Shown: positions 7,010-15,608, numbered from the stretch's first letter. The stretch: 35,311 bases of DNA from Verrucomicrobiia bacterium (GCA_035574275.1 DATLYY010000031.1:1-35311); one strand, 5' to 3'. Notes: generated from the letters alone by a model not told the origin. Translations and numbers: made by a program.

Positions 7010-9115
7010 TTAGCAAGGTGGAAATGCGCCTTGAAAGACCATTTGCAGAAACAATACAGCATCGGCTGGACTGGCCCAGTTGTCGCAATTAATGTCTGCC
7101 ATTAAGTGATAATCGCCGTAGGGTGGAGGCGCGATATCCGAGAAAATAATTTTAAGCAAAAGTACAACGTCAGCTGGCGTATGAATACCATTGGCATCCA
7201 CGTCCCCTCGCAGACAGGTGGGCTTGCCGGGTCCCATAGAGCTTTTAACGAAATTCTCCGCCGGGTCGGTAATCCTTAGAAATAGACACTCGTCGCAATC
7301 CGTTGTTGGCATCCCGGGATTTCCTGCCCGCCCAACGTTGTTGGGAACCCCATAAAAAACGGAATCGGCCAAAGTGGAATAGCTGCCATATCCTGCGTGG
7401 CGGGAGTCAGCCCCCACAGACCCGCCGGAAGGAATAATTGTCCAGGTGTAGGTCAAAGGGTCATTGTCCGGGTCGGTTGCAGTAACCTTTACAAAATCAC
7501 CTCCCCAGTTGAGAGGTCCGAGCCCAATGCCGGAGTCGGAAGGGAAAAAGCAGGTCCATTCCGGATGTACGAACCTTGGAAATTGGGTAATGGTGGGACT
7601 ATGGTTGCGTAAGGTCGTATCAACGAACACCGTGAAAGAATCTATATCTACGGCATCTCCATAGAGCGAAGTTGAGGTTATCTTGACTTTATAGGTCCCG
7701 CTGTCGTTCGCCCCCACCACCCACAGCCCTCCGTAACTCGACTTGGGCGGTATTTCCACGTTGTTCGACACGGTTTGAACCAAAGTGTTTTGCGGCATTT
7801 TAAACACTTGTTCCGTAATCCGTACATAGTCGGTAAAATGATGCCACCAATTTACGGCATTGCCGGTACCCGAATCTCCTCTGGCTATGTATTTGAAACT
7901 ATCAACGTATGCCTCCACCCCAATCGAAAACCGCCGTATCCCCGTCGTCGGCCCCCAAGTTTCCGTCACGAAAATATCATGCAAATTCGCCAACGGATAC
8001 TGGTTGTTCGGGCAGCCCGGATTCCCGCCGCAGTGATCAACCCAGGCCCCGTGCTCGGCCTCGATGGCGTTGGGATAGTTCAATAGCGAATCCACTGTTC
8101 CAATCCCGCCCCAGCTTCCGACCAAAACCAGCGTATCCGAGCTGTTCATATAGGCCGGCCAAAATTTATAAACCATCCCGTTGTTAGAATCCAAAATCCA
8201 AAGCATCCCGTGATTATCCACCGTCGCTGAGGACAAAAAATAATTGGCCAATGCTTGCCCGGTAAAAACCAGCCAGTCAAAATCAAGCCGCACCGCTTTT
8301 TCCACAACAAGCTCGTTTGTGTAAAGCGCCGTATTGTTCATCTGCAGCCAATAAATATCCCCGTTCCCCTGGCTGACCACGTATAGATGGTTTTTCAGCA
8401 TACCGGTGGTTTTATCCCAAGCATAGGCAACGGCCGTCGGCTTATTAAATTGAAAACGGGTTTCCGTGGGACCCGGAAAAACTCGCCCTCCCGGAAAGAT
8501 TACTATCCGGTTATTTCCATAATCCGCCACCGCGTACATTTGCGCTACCAAGTTGGGATTAACGGAACCCTGAACTTTATACTCCACTTCATCAATCCCC
8601 CTCGGTTCTTTCAAAGGCGTGCCTTCGCCCAGCGAGTCAAAGCGCACAAATTGCACGTTCAACACATCGCATGCATCCACGGTGTAAACATGAGTTCGGT
8701 TGTTGTAAGCGTCCGATACATAAACCCCGCCCGTCCACCCGAATGCAATCCCTCGCGGACTGGCAAACTGAAAAGAATTGGTGCCATGTTCCCCCTGCCA
8801 AGCCATATCTTCCCCACCGCCATCTTTTTTATAGACCCAGCACCGGTCCCAATTGGCGTCGGCCACACCAATTAACTCTATATTTCCTTGCGTGCAGGTG
8901 GGGTCGTCGTTGTAAACGAACGCTGAAACCCCGTACGGGCGAGAAAATATCTGCGTATTGAAGCGTGCCTGGCTGGTCTGCGAGTTCATTCGAGAATACG
9001 CAGGAACCAAGTTTTTTGGTAATAAAAGCTTGGAACTGAAAGAGGGTAGGGTTTGGGCAAAAAGTAAGCTATCCCATAATAAGAAAGCAAAAAAATATAG
9101 AACAATCTTGTTCAT
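7010..9115 (-). CDS. Secreted beta-propeller (NHL-like) protein with C-terminal dockerin repeats
   Basis: The start ATG at 9115 is preferred over an upstream in-frame start because AGAGGTG lies just before it and the protein then begins with a signal peptide ending near LLFAQ. Of 701 residues, about 70-400 contain NHL/six-bladed-propeller-like repeats (FQFASPRGIAFGWTGGVYVSD; NNRIVIFPGG; FNKPTAVAYAW). A mixed beta region follows, with the Ig-like run TATDPDNDPLTYTW. The C-terminus has two dockerin-type loops, D-V-D-A-N-G-I-H-T-P-A-D and D-I-N-C-D-N-W-A-S-P-A-D. The second has Cys and Asn at usual Asp/Gly positions. The protein is probably extracellular. The dockerin may bind calcium and a cohesin-like partner, though such modules in non-cellulosomal bacteria often have unknown partners. 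Confidence 0.85.
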   Translation of the reverse strand: MNKIVLYFFAFLLWDSLLFAQTLPSFSSKLLLPKNLVPAYSRMNSQTSQARFNTQIFSRPYGVSAFVYNDDPTCTQGNIELIGVADANWDRCWVYKKDGGGEDMAWQGEHGTNSFQFASPRGIAFGWTGGVYVSDAYNNRTHVYTVDACDVLNVQFVRFDSLGEGTPLKEPRGIDEVEYKVQGSVNPNLVAQMYAVADYGNNRIVIFPGGRVFPGPTETRFQFNKPTAVAYAWDKTTGMLKNHLYVVSQGNGDIYWLQMNNTALYTNELVVEKAVRLDFDWLVFTGQALANYFLSSATVDNHGMLWILDSNNGMVYKFWPAYMNSSDTLVLVGSWGGIGTVDSLLNYPNAIEAEHGAWVDHCGGNPGCPNNQYPLANLHDIFVTETWGPTTGIRRFSIGVEAYVDSFKYIARGDSGTGNAVNWWHHFTDYVRITEQVFKMPQNTLVQTVSNNVEIPPKSSYGGLWVVGANDSGTYKVKITSTSLYGDAVDIDSFTVFVDTTLRNHSPTITQFPRFVHPEWTCFFPSDSGIGLGPLNWGGDFVKVTATDPDNDPLTYTWTIIPSGGSVGADSRHAGYGSYSTLADSVFYGVPNNVGRAGNPGMPTTDCDECLFLRITDPAENFVKSSMGPGKPTCLRGDVDANGIHTPADVVLLLKIIFSDIAPPPYGDYHLMADINCDNWASPADAVLFLQMVFQGAFPPC

Positions 9116-9169
9116 AATTTCACCTCTAATACTCCAATCAACAACTTTTCGCTTTTCCAAATTCTATTT

Positions 9170-9943
9170 TCACCGTTCTTTAGGTTTTGGAAGGGATTTT
9201 CTTGACTTCTCCCACAATTGATATTCCCTTCCGTTCCAACGATAAATTTTGGTCTCTTGAACGAACTCGGTATTTTGATAGGTTGAATCCATTGGAATCT
9301 CTAAACGCGACGACTCAATCACTTCGGCAATGCCATCACTGTCCATATCTTTAAAATAAATATCATTTCCTCCAATGGACGAATGTTCTTTGCCATCGTC
9401 GTCAAAAGGCAACAATACCGCTTCTCTTCCGTCCCAAGTATATATCTGTGCGCCAACGATGCTTCTATGTGGAAAAAATAACACGATTTCGTGTTTCCCG
9501 TCCTTGTTAAGGTCGTCAACAGTGTCAATTGAAGCGCCGGTCGAGGGCAAAAGCTGGCTTTCCCATTTGATGTGTTTTTTTCCTGTAGCGTCTCCTTTTA
9601 GAATCACGAACTTAGCGTCTTCAACTCCTCGATAAAATACAACATCCCATTCTTGATCTGTAGAATCTAACTGCCCATTCCAATATGTTTCGACGCGAAG
9701 CTCAGCTGTAGGAGTCAACGGCCCCTTACCTTCAGCTTTAAGCTTTTCTTTCTGAGCTTCGTTTCGGCTACGAAGGTCCTGGGGTGCATATTTAAGCAAT
9801 TCGCTCACAATTACCCTAACCTCTTCGGTAGACGCCGGAACATGTTGTTTAGGTTTTTTACTGCGCGCGATAGAAGAAAATAAAATGGTAAAGAATAAGC
9901 CGAAGATGATCAAAATGCTAATTGAACGATCTCTAATCTTCAT
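9170..9943 (-). CDS. Exported VCBS/FG-GAP-like repeat protein
   Basis: This 257-residue protein has an N-terminal hydrophobic signal (about 8-27) following M-K-I-R-D-R. Two calcium-loop-like motifs typical of VCBS/FG-GAP beta-propeller repeats are visible, D-D-L-N-K-D-G-K-H-E-I-V-L and K-D-M-D-S-D-G-I-A-E-V-I, with W-D/W-N-G-R-E strands beside them (IYTWDGREA, IYRWNGREY). The N-terminal third is charged and helical. GGGAGAA lies just before the ATG. It is the second gene of the secreted cluster, 20 bp after the lipoprotein and about 54 bp before the propeller gene. The family acts in ligand binding or as structural modules, and no enzymatic motif is seen. Confidence 0.75.
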   Translation of the reverse strand: MKIRDRSISILIIFGLFFTILFSSIARSKKPKQHVPASTEEVRVIVSELLKYAPQDLRSRNEAQKEKLKAEGKGPLTPTAELRVETYWNGQLDSTDQEWDVVFYRGVEDAKFVILKGDATGKKHIKWESQLLPSTGASIDTVDDLNKDGKHEIVLFFPHRSIVGAQIYTWDGREAVLLPFDDDGKEHSSIGGNDIYFKDMDSDGIAEVIESSRLEIPMDSTYQNTEFVQETKIYRWNGREYQLWEKSRKSLPKPKER

Positions 9944-9963
9944 TTAGTTCTCCCAATAAGAGG

Positions 9964-11433
9964 TTACCACGGCTCATAACCCGAAACTTTTCCCCAAACG
10001 AAATCTACATAGTTTTGAGCTGAGCTCCATATAAAAGTGCCATCTGAATTTTGTGGCGCACCCTTTCCTCCATTGTACTTCCCTAACGCTGTTTTCCACT
10101 GCAAGTTCCAGTCGCTAAATGATGTTCCGTAGTAGTCCCTCAAGTATCTTACCCACTTGGCACCGAAGGTGAGTCCCAATCGATCATTTGTGAACATTCG
10201 TTGTGGATTTAAATTGCCATAGCCAATATGGCTAGCTTCATCTGCAGCCGTTACGTATGTCATATGAAGTAGACCATAGCTCGCTGCGACCACAACTTGG
10301 GCGGTAAAATCGCTACCAGGTCTCGTTTCCCAGCCCAGATTTGGATTCTGGTCCCATAAATCCCAAGCAGAAATACCGAGTCCATCGCCTGTATGTATAT
10401 CCGAAATAACCACGTCAGGAGATGAGCGGTATTGCAAAGTAGTGTATTGGTTTTCGGGAAGAAATTGTATGGAGTCTCCATCGAACAGGAAAATGAAGCC
10501 GGATGAATTTTTACCAGCCAGAACATATCTTTTGTAAGGATCGCTCGTAAGTTTCCAAAGATGTCCCGAACCCTGCAAGCTATTCTCGTCAATGTTTTTC
10601 AATTCGTAACGATATCCTTTGTCTGCAAGATCAAATTTGCTCTCTTGATCAACTTGTGCTTTCAATATTTGAGGCGGAATCCAAAACTCATTGGCCACGT
10701 CAATAATAAGACCGTCAAGTGAGTTGTTGGTGTTACCCAAACCGATGGGGCGTTTTACGTCAATTTCGGCTGTGCATTTTCTCTGTTTACCACTCAATTC
10801 CGCCGCTCTCGCAGAACTCTTTTGTATATGAGCACCCACAATCTCGATATAAGAGCCATCGGAATTTTGATAAACTTGGTAAAGCCCACCCTTTAATAAC
10901 CATACAGAAGGGACGTCTCCGACATCGGAGCGACCACTTGAAGGCTCGACGGCGATATGAGCGGTATCCACATTAACAACCTTCAAGCGTAATGTATCAC
11001 CAAATAGCAACGGAATCGATGGCCCAGCAGCTGTTACAAAGGTCGGTAATGGTCCTAGGCTGAATAGCCGTTTAGAAATGACACCTACGTCCTGCTCATT
11101 TTCACAGACATGGTAAAAGACCTGATAGTTTCCGGGGGAAAGCGTGGAAATATCTGCTTGGAGTGTGGTATCTTTGACGATTGGTGAAGATTGGAAGTTT
11201 TCAAGTTTAACGGTATCGCCCACGAGAATGACCTCTTCATTACGCATTATACTCATATAAGCGAAAAGGGAGTCGTTGGCTGGAACTTCAACTCCTGATA
11301 GCTGTCCGGAGAGTACGGGTCCACATTGCTCTGGGCCGGTGGCATCACCTTTTCTATTTGGTATTTGTGCACAACCAATTGCAATAACCAGAGTACCAGT
11401 CAAGATAAGTTGACACTTCGTGAAATTACCCAC
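9964..11433 (-). CDS. Lipoprotein with C-terminal lytic transglycosylase-like (SLT) domain
   Basis: The GTG start gives a lipobox V-I-A-I-G-C (Cys21), so the protein is likely lipidated and anchored in the envelope. Residues about 40-230 are beta-rich and unrecognised. From about 240 an SLT/lysozyme-like domain appears. The candidate catalytic Glu is in ILKAQVDQESKFD (E264). The later family landmarks are SYGLLHMTYVTA (about 385), F-G-A-K-W-V-R-Y-L (about 423-431) and A-L-G-K-Y-N-G-G (about 449-456). About 115 residues separate the Glu from the GLL-x-M motif, far more than the usual 20-25, so the domain carries a large insertion. The family cleaves peptidoglycan glycan strands. It heads the leftward secreted cluster. 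Confidence 0.75.
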   Translation of the reverse strand: MGNFTKCQLILTGTLVIAIGCAQIPNRKGDATGPEQCGPVLSGQLSGVEVPANDSLFAYMSIMRNEEVILVGDTVKLENFQSSPIVKDTTLQADISTLSPGNYQVFYHVCENEQDVGVISKRLFSLGPLPTFVTAAGPSIPLLFGDTLRLKVVNVDTAHIAVEPSSGRSDVGDVPSVWLLKGGLYQVYQNSDGSYIEIVGAHIQKSSARAAELSGKQRKCTAEIDVKRPIGLGNTNNSLDGLIIDVANEFWIPPQILKAQVDQESKFDLADKGYRYELKNIDENSLQGSGHLWKLTSDPYKRYVLAGKNSSGFIFLFDGDSIQFLPENQYTTLQYRSSPDVVISDIHTGDGLGISAWDLWDQNPNLGWETRPGSDFTAQVVVAASYGLLHMTYVTAADEASHIGYGNLNPQRMFTNDRLGLTFGAKWVRYLRDYYGTSFSDWNLQWKTALGKYNGGKGAPQNSDGTFIWSSAQNYVDFVWGKVSGYEPW

Positions 11434-11844
11434 TAAAACTTTGCTCTCCCCCCAAATACTTATACGCCTGCTTTAGCGATTTTATTGGCTTGGTTAACCT
11501 TGCGGTTTTCATCCTGCCCTGTCTGCCTCCCCTAACTTCCCCGCCTTTTATTCGGAGTCGCTTGGGGCTTTAGATCGTTTCGGTGAACTCCCGGTCTTTA
11601 ACCTACTCAGTTCTGGCTCGCTGACCGCTCAAAAGGTAAAGTACCCTCTCTTTTATCGTGGATTCACATAATCCACTCAATCCGTGACAATAAATGGCCA
11701 CTCCTCCCTCGTTGTCAAGGAAAATTTTAAGAAATTTTTTTGGCATTGGATTTGCTTTGACCTTCAAATTCGAGAATAAGGTTCTTGACCCCTCCTTAAT
11801 AAAAGCGTTGATTGAGGGCCGTGAGGAAGGTATCCAACTTAAAA
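11434..11844. other. Intergenic region between divergent lipoprotein and glycosyltransferase genes
   Basis: No credible ORF or RNA gene is seen. It must contain the divergent promoters of the secreted cluster and the glycosyltransferase. A TTGTCA with A/T-rich sequence downstream occurs near 11713, and TTGACC occurs near 11757, but neither has a convincing -10 partner. The stretch 11640-11810 is AT-rich. Confidence 0.5.
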
Positions 11845-14169
11845 ATGCCCAAGGAACTGGATGAGGGGGACGGCATATTGAAAGGCCAAATTCTTACAAA
11901 AAAGACCCTATATCTGATTTTCGTTTTTGCCATATTTTGCCGCCTGCTATACCTTTCGCAGATTTACGACAATCCCACGTTCAAGTATCCAACCTTGGAC
12001 GCCCGTTACCACGATGAATGGGCGCAGGCCGTGGCCCAAGGCCACTTGACCCAGCCCCAGGCCTTTTTCCGCGCTCCGCTCTATCCCTACCTATTAGGGG
12101 GGGCCTATTATGTTTTTGGCCACAATTACCTTGCCCCCCGCATCGTGCAATATCTCCTCGGGGCGATTGGCGTGGTCTTGCTGGCGCTTTTGGCCGCCCG
12201 GCTGTTTGGGAAAAAGCTGGGCATCGTTAGCGGGCTCGTTTTTGCGACTTATGCCAGCGTTATCTATTTCGAAGGGGAACTGTTGCTCGACTTTCTCCTT
12301 CTCCCGCTCGATTTGCTCATTTTCATTTTTTTGTACAAAGCCAAAGAAAAGCCATCCCCGCTCAACTGGACACTGGCCGGTCTTTGGCTCGGGCTTTCCG
12401 CTATAACGAGACCGAACATTTTGATTTTCGTCCCGGTCGTTTTGTTTTGGATTTGGTACTGCTTTCACAAAAGCGAAATGCTGAAACGGCAACTAAAATT
12501 CGCCGCTTTCTTTCTCATTGGGGTTTTCCTGCCGATTCTGCCGGTGGCTATCCACAATTACCGGGCGGAAAAACCGTTGGTCTTGATTGCTTCGCAGGGG
12601 GGAATCAACTTCTACATCGGCAACAATCCGGCGGCCAACGGCTATACCTCGATGATGCCCGGGCGGTTGCAGACCAACTGGGAGTTGGCGGATATCCGCG
12701 CAATGGCCAAAGCGGAGACCGGAAGGGATCTTTCCTCGGCCGAGCTGTCCGATTTCTGGTATGGAAAAGGGTTGGAGTTCTGGAAAAGCCAGCCCCTTGA
12801 TGCCTTCAAACTCTTACTCAAAAAAACTTGTCTATTTTTTACCCGCTTCGAGATTTCCAACAATCAAGACATTTATCTTTTCTGGAAAAACTCGTCGCTC
12901 ATTCGATTCCTGCCCGTTGGTTTCTGGCTCATCGGACCTTTGGGGCTTTTGGGAATCGTCTTTTCCTTTGTGAATCGCAAGGCCCGCCTATTTTCCGCCT
13001 TCATCTTGATTTACGCCTTCTCTGTAATCCTCTTTTTCGTCAATGCCCGTTTCCGCCTACCGGTTCTGCCGTTTTTGACCTTGTTTGCGATTTACGCCGT
13101 CTTCGAATTGTGGAAACGGTTTCGCAACAAACAGAACCTGTTGCCCTTCGTTGCGGCCTTGGCACTTTTTTCATTCTTTGTGAATTCGAACTTCTACGGC
13201 TTTACAAAGAACATCAAACCGGCGGGCTTATTCCGATTAGGCAACGTCTTTCTGGAGCAGGGGAATTACGCCGAAGCGCGGCAGTTTTTTTGGCAAGCAT
13301 TACAATTGAACCCGGAATATAAATTTGGACATCTAAATCTGGGCGTAGTGGCAATGAGGCAAGGCGATTTGAAAACCGCCGAGGAGGAATTCAAAAGAGA
13401 ACTGGAAGTGGAACCCCAATCGGAAAAGGCGTTGACCAACCTCTCACTCATCCAACGCTTGCGGGGTTTTCCACGCTTAGCTGTCTTTTGGGCCGAGAAA
13501 GCGGCCGCCGCCAAGCCGTACTTTCAGGATGCCTATCTGAATTGGGCTTTGGCTTACCGTGCCCTGCAAATGCCGGACAGCGCGCTTTTGGTTCTCGAAC
13601 AGGGCCAAAAGAACTGCCCCAGCTTTCTTTTGGGACGTTTCCTTAAGGCCTCGTTTCTTTTGGAAGCCAAACGTTACGGAGCTGCGGAGCCGGTTCTGCT
13701 TGACCTTTTGGACAGCTTGAAGGACTACCAGCCCTCTTACGATCCCCAGCCCTTCTTCGTTTCCTCCCGCGAATTTGGCGAAAACATTGCCGATTTGAAA
13801 TCCCGCATTTACTACCGGCTGGGGCGCAGCCGTGGGGAACAGAACGATCTGGGAAAAGCCGTGGAATACTTTCAGCAGGCCTTAGAGGAAAACCCCAACA
13901 ATACCGACGCTGCCGCGGATTTGGGAACTGCTTTGGATTACCTCGGGCGCACGCAAGAGGCGTTGATCTACTTTGAAAGGGCCTTGGTCAGAAAGACCGA
14001 CAATTTCGCCCTTTATTATAATTACGGACTGGCTCTAGCCAAGCTAAGCGACTTCCTATCAGCCCGTGAGGCTTTTCGGAGATCACTCGAGTTAAATCCC
14101 AACTTTGCTCCTGCCAGAGAGAAATTGGCAATCACCGAATCCATCTTAAGGCAGAGGGGTTCTCCGTAA
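11845..14169 (+). CDS. Membrane glycosyltransferase (GT39/PMT-like, GT-C fold) with C-terminal TPR repeats
   Basis: The protein is about 774 residues from the ATG at 11845; a TTG at 11878 with a GAGGGGG site is an alternative start. After a short cytoplasmic N-terminus come about ten membrane helices (to about residue 445). The first periplasmic loop carries the acidic motif LDARYHDEWA. Next come FRAPLYPYLLGGAY and ARLFGKKLGIVSGLVFA, typical of PMT_2/ArnT-like GT-C enzymes, which move a sugar from a lipid carrier to an acceptor outside the membrane. Residues about 455-774 are TPRs (for example L-N-P-E-Y-K-F-G-H-L-N-L-G and N-P-N-N-T-D-A-A-A-D-L-G), likely periplasmic. Lipid donor and acceptor are unknown; protein O-glycosylation or surface glycan modification are both possible. 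Confidence 0.85.
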   Translation: MPKELDEGDGILKGQILTKKTLYLIFVFAIFCRLLYLSQIYDNPTFKYPTLDARYHDEWAQAVAQGHLTQPQAFFRAPLYPYLLGGAYYVFGHNYLAPRIVQYLLGAIGVVLLALLAARLFGKKLGIVSGLVFATYASVIYFEGELLLDFLLLPLDLLIFIFLYKAKEKPSPLNWTLAGLWLGLSAITRPNILIFVPVVLFWIWYCFHKSEMLKRQLKFAAFFLIGVFLPILPVAIHNYRAEKPLVLIASQGGINFYIGNNPAANGYTSMMPGRLQTNWELADIRAMAKAETGRDLSSAELSDFWYGKGLEFWKSQPLDAFKLLLKKTCLFFTRFEISNNQDIYLFWKNSSLIRFLPVGFWLIGPLGLLGIVFSFVNRKARLFSAFILIYAFSVILFFVNARFRLPVLPFLTLFAIYAVFELWKRFRNKQNLLPFVAALALFSFFVNSNFYGFTKNIKPAGLFRLGNVFLEQGNYAEARQFFWQALQLNPEYKFGHLNLGVVAMRQGDLKTAEEEFKRELEVEPQSEKALTNLSLIQRLRGFPRLAVFWAEKAAAAKPYFQDAYLNWALAYRALQMPDSALLVLEQGQKNCPSFLLGRFLKASFLLEAKRYGAAEPVLLDLLDSLKDYQPSYDPQPFFVSSREFGENIADLKSRIYYRLGRSRGEQNDLGKAVEYFQQALEENPNNTDAAADLGTALDYLGRTQEALIYFERALVRKTDNFALYYNYGLALAKLSDFLSAREAFRRSLELNPNFAPAREKLAITESILRQRGSP

Positions 14170-14421
14170 CCATCGTTTATTCCCGACTTCTTCCTTGACA
14201 CTCTGAATGTCCAGCGCTTAATTCACGAACGGAAGGGAAAATCCCCCGAAAGGAATGGAGGAAGGAGTTTTGAAACAAGAAAGGAGGCGGAGAAATAGGA
14301 GAGGCGGCTTTAGAAACACAAAAAAGTTGGCTCCAAAAAGGCCGCCAGATTCTCATACGAATTTAGTTTTTGTCATTGGCTAACTCGTTGTGGTACAACA
14401 AAGTCGCTTTTTTATGTGGCC
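14170..14421 (+). other. Intergenic region upstream of the tRNA-Arg remnant; contains one weak small ORF
   Basis: A 42-codon ORF (14255-14383, ATG to TAA) would encode a strongly basic peptide beginning M-E-E-G-V-L-K-Q-E-R-R-R-R-N-R-R-G-G. The only Shine-Dalgarno-like AAAGGA is too close to the ATG, so it is not called as a gene. At 14385-14397 there is a small inverted repeat, GTTGT/ACAAC with loop GGT. No 5' half of a tRNA is found here. Confidence 0.35.
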
Positions 14422-14469
14422 GCCTGACTACGGATCAGAAGGTTGGGGGTTCGACTCCTCCTGGGCGCG
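14422..14469 (+). pseudogene. 3' half of tRNA-Arg(ACG), 5' half missing
   Basis: From the anticodon stem to the discriminator base this matches a bacterial tRNA-Arg. It has anticodon loop CTACGGA (14428-14434, anticodon ACG), T arm GGGGG-TTCGACT-CCTCC and 3' acceptor strand TGGGCGC with discriminator G. The expected 5' acceptor strand and D arm are absent. The preceding 50 bases are unrelated and cannot pair with the acceptor strand. A break near the anticodon stem, keeping the 3' half, is the pattern left by tRNA-targeting integrases. The gene cannot give a functional tRNA as it stands. tadA follows 60 bp downstream. Confidence 0.75.
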
Positions 14470-14529
14470 CTTTTAAGATTCAATTTCTTGGCTACGGATA
14501 GGTTTGAAACCAGTTTTTTTGCAGACCTG

Positions 14530-15012
14530 ATGGCTATACTCCCCGCAATTGACGACAGTTTCTGGATGAAAAAAGCGCTGGTCGAAGCGCATTTAGCCGC
14601 TGAAAAAAAGGAAGTACCGGTCGGCGCCGTCGCCGTTTTCGAAAACAAAATCGTGGGCCGGGGGCATAATCAGGTGGAATCGCTGAAGGATGCCACAGCA
14701 CACGCCGAGATGATTGCACTCACCTCCGCCTCACAAACCGTGGGCGACTGGCGGCTTTCCGGCGTCACCCTTTTTTCCACCCTCGAGCCCTGCGTGATGT
14801 GTGCCGGGGCGGCCATCCTATCCCGGATCGACCGGCTGGTTTTTGCCGCCCGCGACCCCAAGGCGGGGGCCTGCGGCTCGGTGGTGGACATTCTGGCCAA
14901 TGGCAGGTTTAACCATCAGGTAAAAGTCGAGTTCAAACCGCTGCCGGAGGCGGAAGCGCTCTTAAAAAAATTTTTCAAAACTTTGCGTGACAAACCCGTA
15001 AATAAGGGGTAG
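14530..15012 (+). CDS. tadA: tRNA adenosine(34) deaminase TadA
   Basis: TadA deaminates A34 to inosine in tRNA-Arg(ACG), letting one tRNA read CGU, CGC and CGA. The start ATG at 14530 gives 160 residues beginning M-A-I-L-P-A-I-D-D-S-F-W-M-K-K-A-L, the normal start of the family; upstream extension would run into the tRNA remnant. The zinc/catalytic motifs are complete: A-H-A-E (H58, proton-shuttle E60) and P-C-V-M-C-A (C88, C91). The ribosome site is weak. It lies directly behind a 3' fragment of its own substrate tRNA gene, and its stop overlaps the region of the next gene's start. The enzyme normally forms a homodimer in the cytoplasm. Confidence 0.95.
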   Translation: MAILPAIDDSFWMKKALVEAHLAAEKKEVPVGAVAVFENKIVGRGHNQVESLKDATAHAEMIALTSASQTVGDWRLSGVTLFSTLEPCVMCAGAAILSRIDRLVFAARDPKAGACGSVVDILANGRFNHQVKVEFKPLPEAEALLKKFFKTLRDKPVNKG

Positions 15013-15014
15013 TG

Positions 15015-15500
15015 ATGCAGGAACTGATAACCCGGCAGATTTTTGAAGAGACCTTAAAGCGGGTTTTAATCTGGGGGATGCTCTTGAATTTGGGCGTTCC
15101 CACCGGCCTTTTGCTCGTTGCCTATTTTTTGACCGGCACCGGCACGGTTTTACACGTTTTGCCGGAAGTTCTGAACATCGCTTTTATCCTTTTTCTGCTC
15201 GTCTCGCTGGCTGATTTGGGAGTGGCGGCTTGGATGCGCTTCTTTCTTTTGACACCTTCCCGGATGGCCGCGCTGGCGGAAGCGCGCAAAGCCACCCTTT
15301 CCGGCGTGCTTTTGAGCACCACGATAACCATATACTTGCTTTGTCTGGTTTCCGCCGTTTTGGGATTTGCGTATTTTGTTTTGGGCGGGCAGGTGGAAAA
15401 GGGTCTTTTGCTTCTGGTTTTCAACCTGCTCGGCTACCAGTTTTTGCGCCCCCGGCCGGAGCTGGTGAAAAAGCTTTTGGGTTTTACGGGCGGCGCGTAA
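15015..15500 (+). CDS. Small integral membrane protein of unknown function
   Basis: The protein has 161 residues starting with ATG at 15015, with AAGGGG 5 nt before it. An overlapping GTG at 15012 would be the alternative. About four hydrophobic segments are visible (roughly 18-40, 49-68, 92-115, 118-142). The short loops contain a basic cytoplasmic patch (S-R-M-A-A-L-A-E-A-R-K). I do not recognise a named family, although it has the look of small uncharacterised integral membrane proteins. It begins 2 bp after the tadA stop, so the two genes are probably co-transcribed, and it ends 18 bp before tRNA-Ser. No catalytic motif is seen. Confidence 0.7.
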   Translation: MQELITRQIFEETLKRVLIWGMLLNLGVPTGLLLVAYFLTGTGTVLHVLPEVLNIAFILFLLVSLADLGVAAWMRFFLLTPSRMAALAEARKATLSGVLLSTTITIYLLCLVSAVLGFAYFVLGGQVEKGLLLLVFNLLGYQFLRPRPELVKKLLGFTGGA

Positions 15501-15518
15501 ATTCCGTCCGATTTTTCT

Positions 15519-15608
15519 GGAGAGGTGCCAGAGCGGTTGAATGGGGCGGTCTCGAAAACCGTTAGGCCCTTGCGGGTCTCGAGGGTTCGAATCCCTCCCT
15601 CTCCGCCA
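15519..15608 (+). tRNA. tRNA-Ser(CGA)
   Basis: This is a complete class II tRNA of 90 nt with encoded CCA. The acceptor GGAGAGG pairs with CCTCTCC, followed by discriminator G. The D arm is GCCAGAGCGGTTGAATG-like and the anticodon loop is CTCGAAA (anticodon CGA, reading UCG). A long variable arm is typical of serine, and the T arm is GAGGG-TTCGAAT-CCCTC. The AT-rich SIR2-like gene lies directly downstream, so this tRNA may mark an integration hotspot. Confidence 0.95.

Noticed and set aside
14170-14421. A group I intron separating tRNA-Arg halves
   Set aside because: No 5' tRNA half is present upstream within 250 bp and no typical intron core was recognised.
14395-14469. An intact tRNA-Arg(ACG)
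   Set aside because: No 5' acceptor strand or D arm can be found in the preceding sequence, and nothing there pairs with TGGGCGC; only the 3' half is real.
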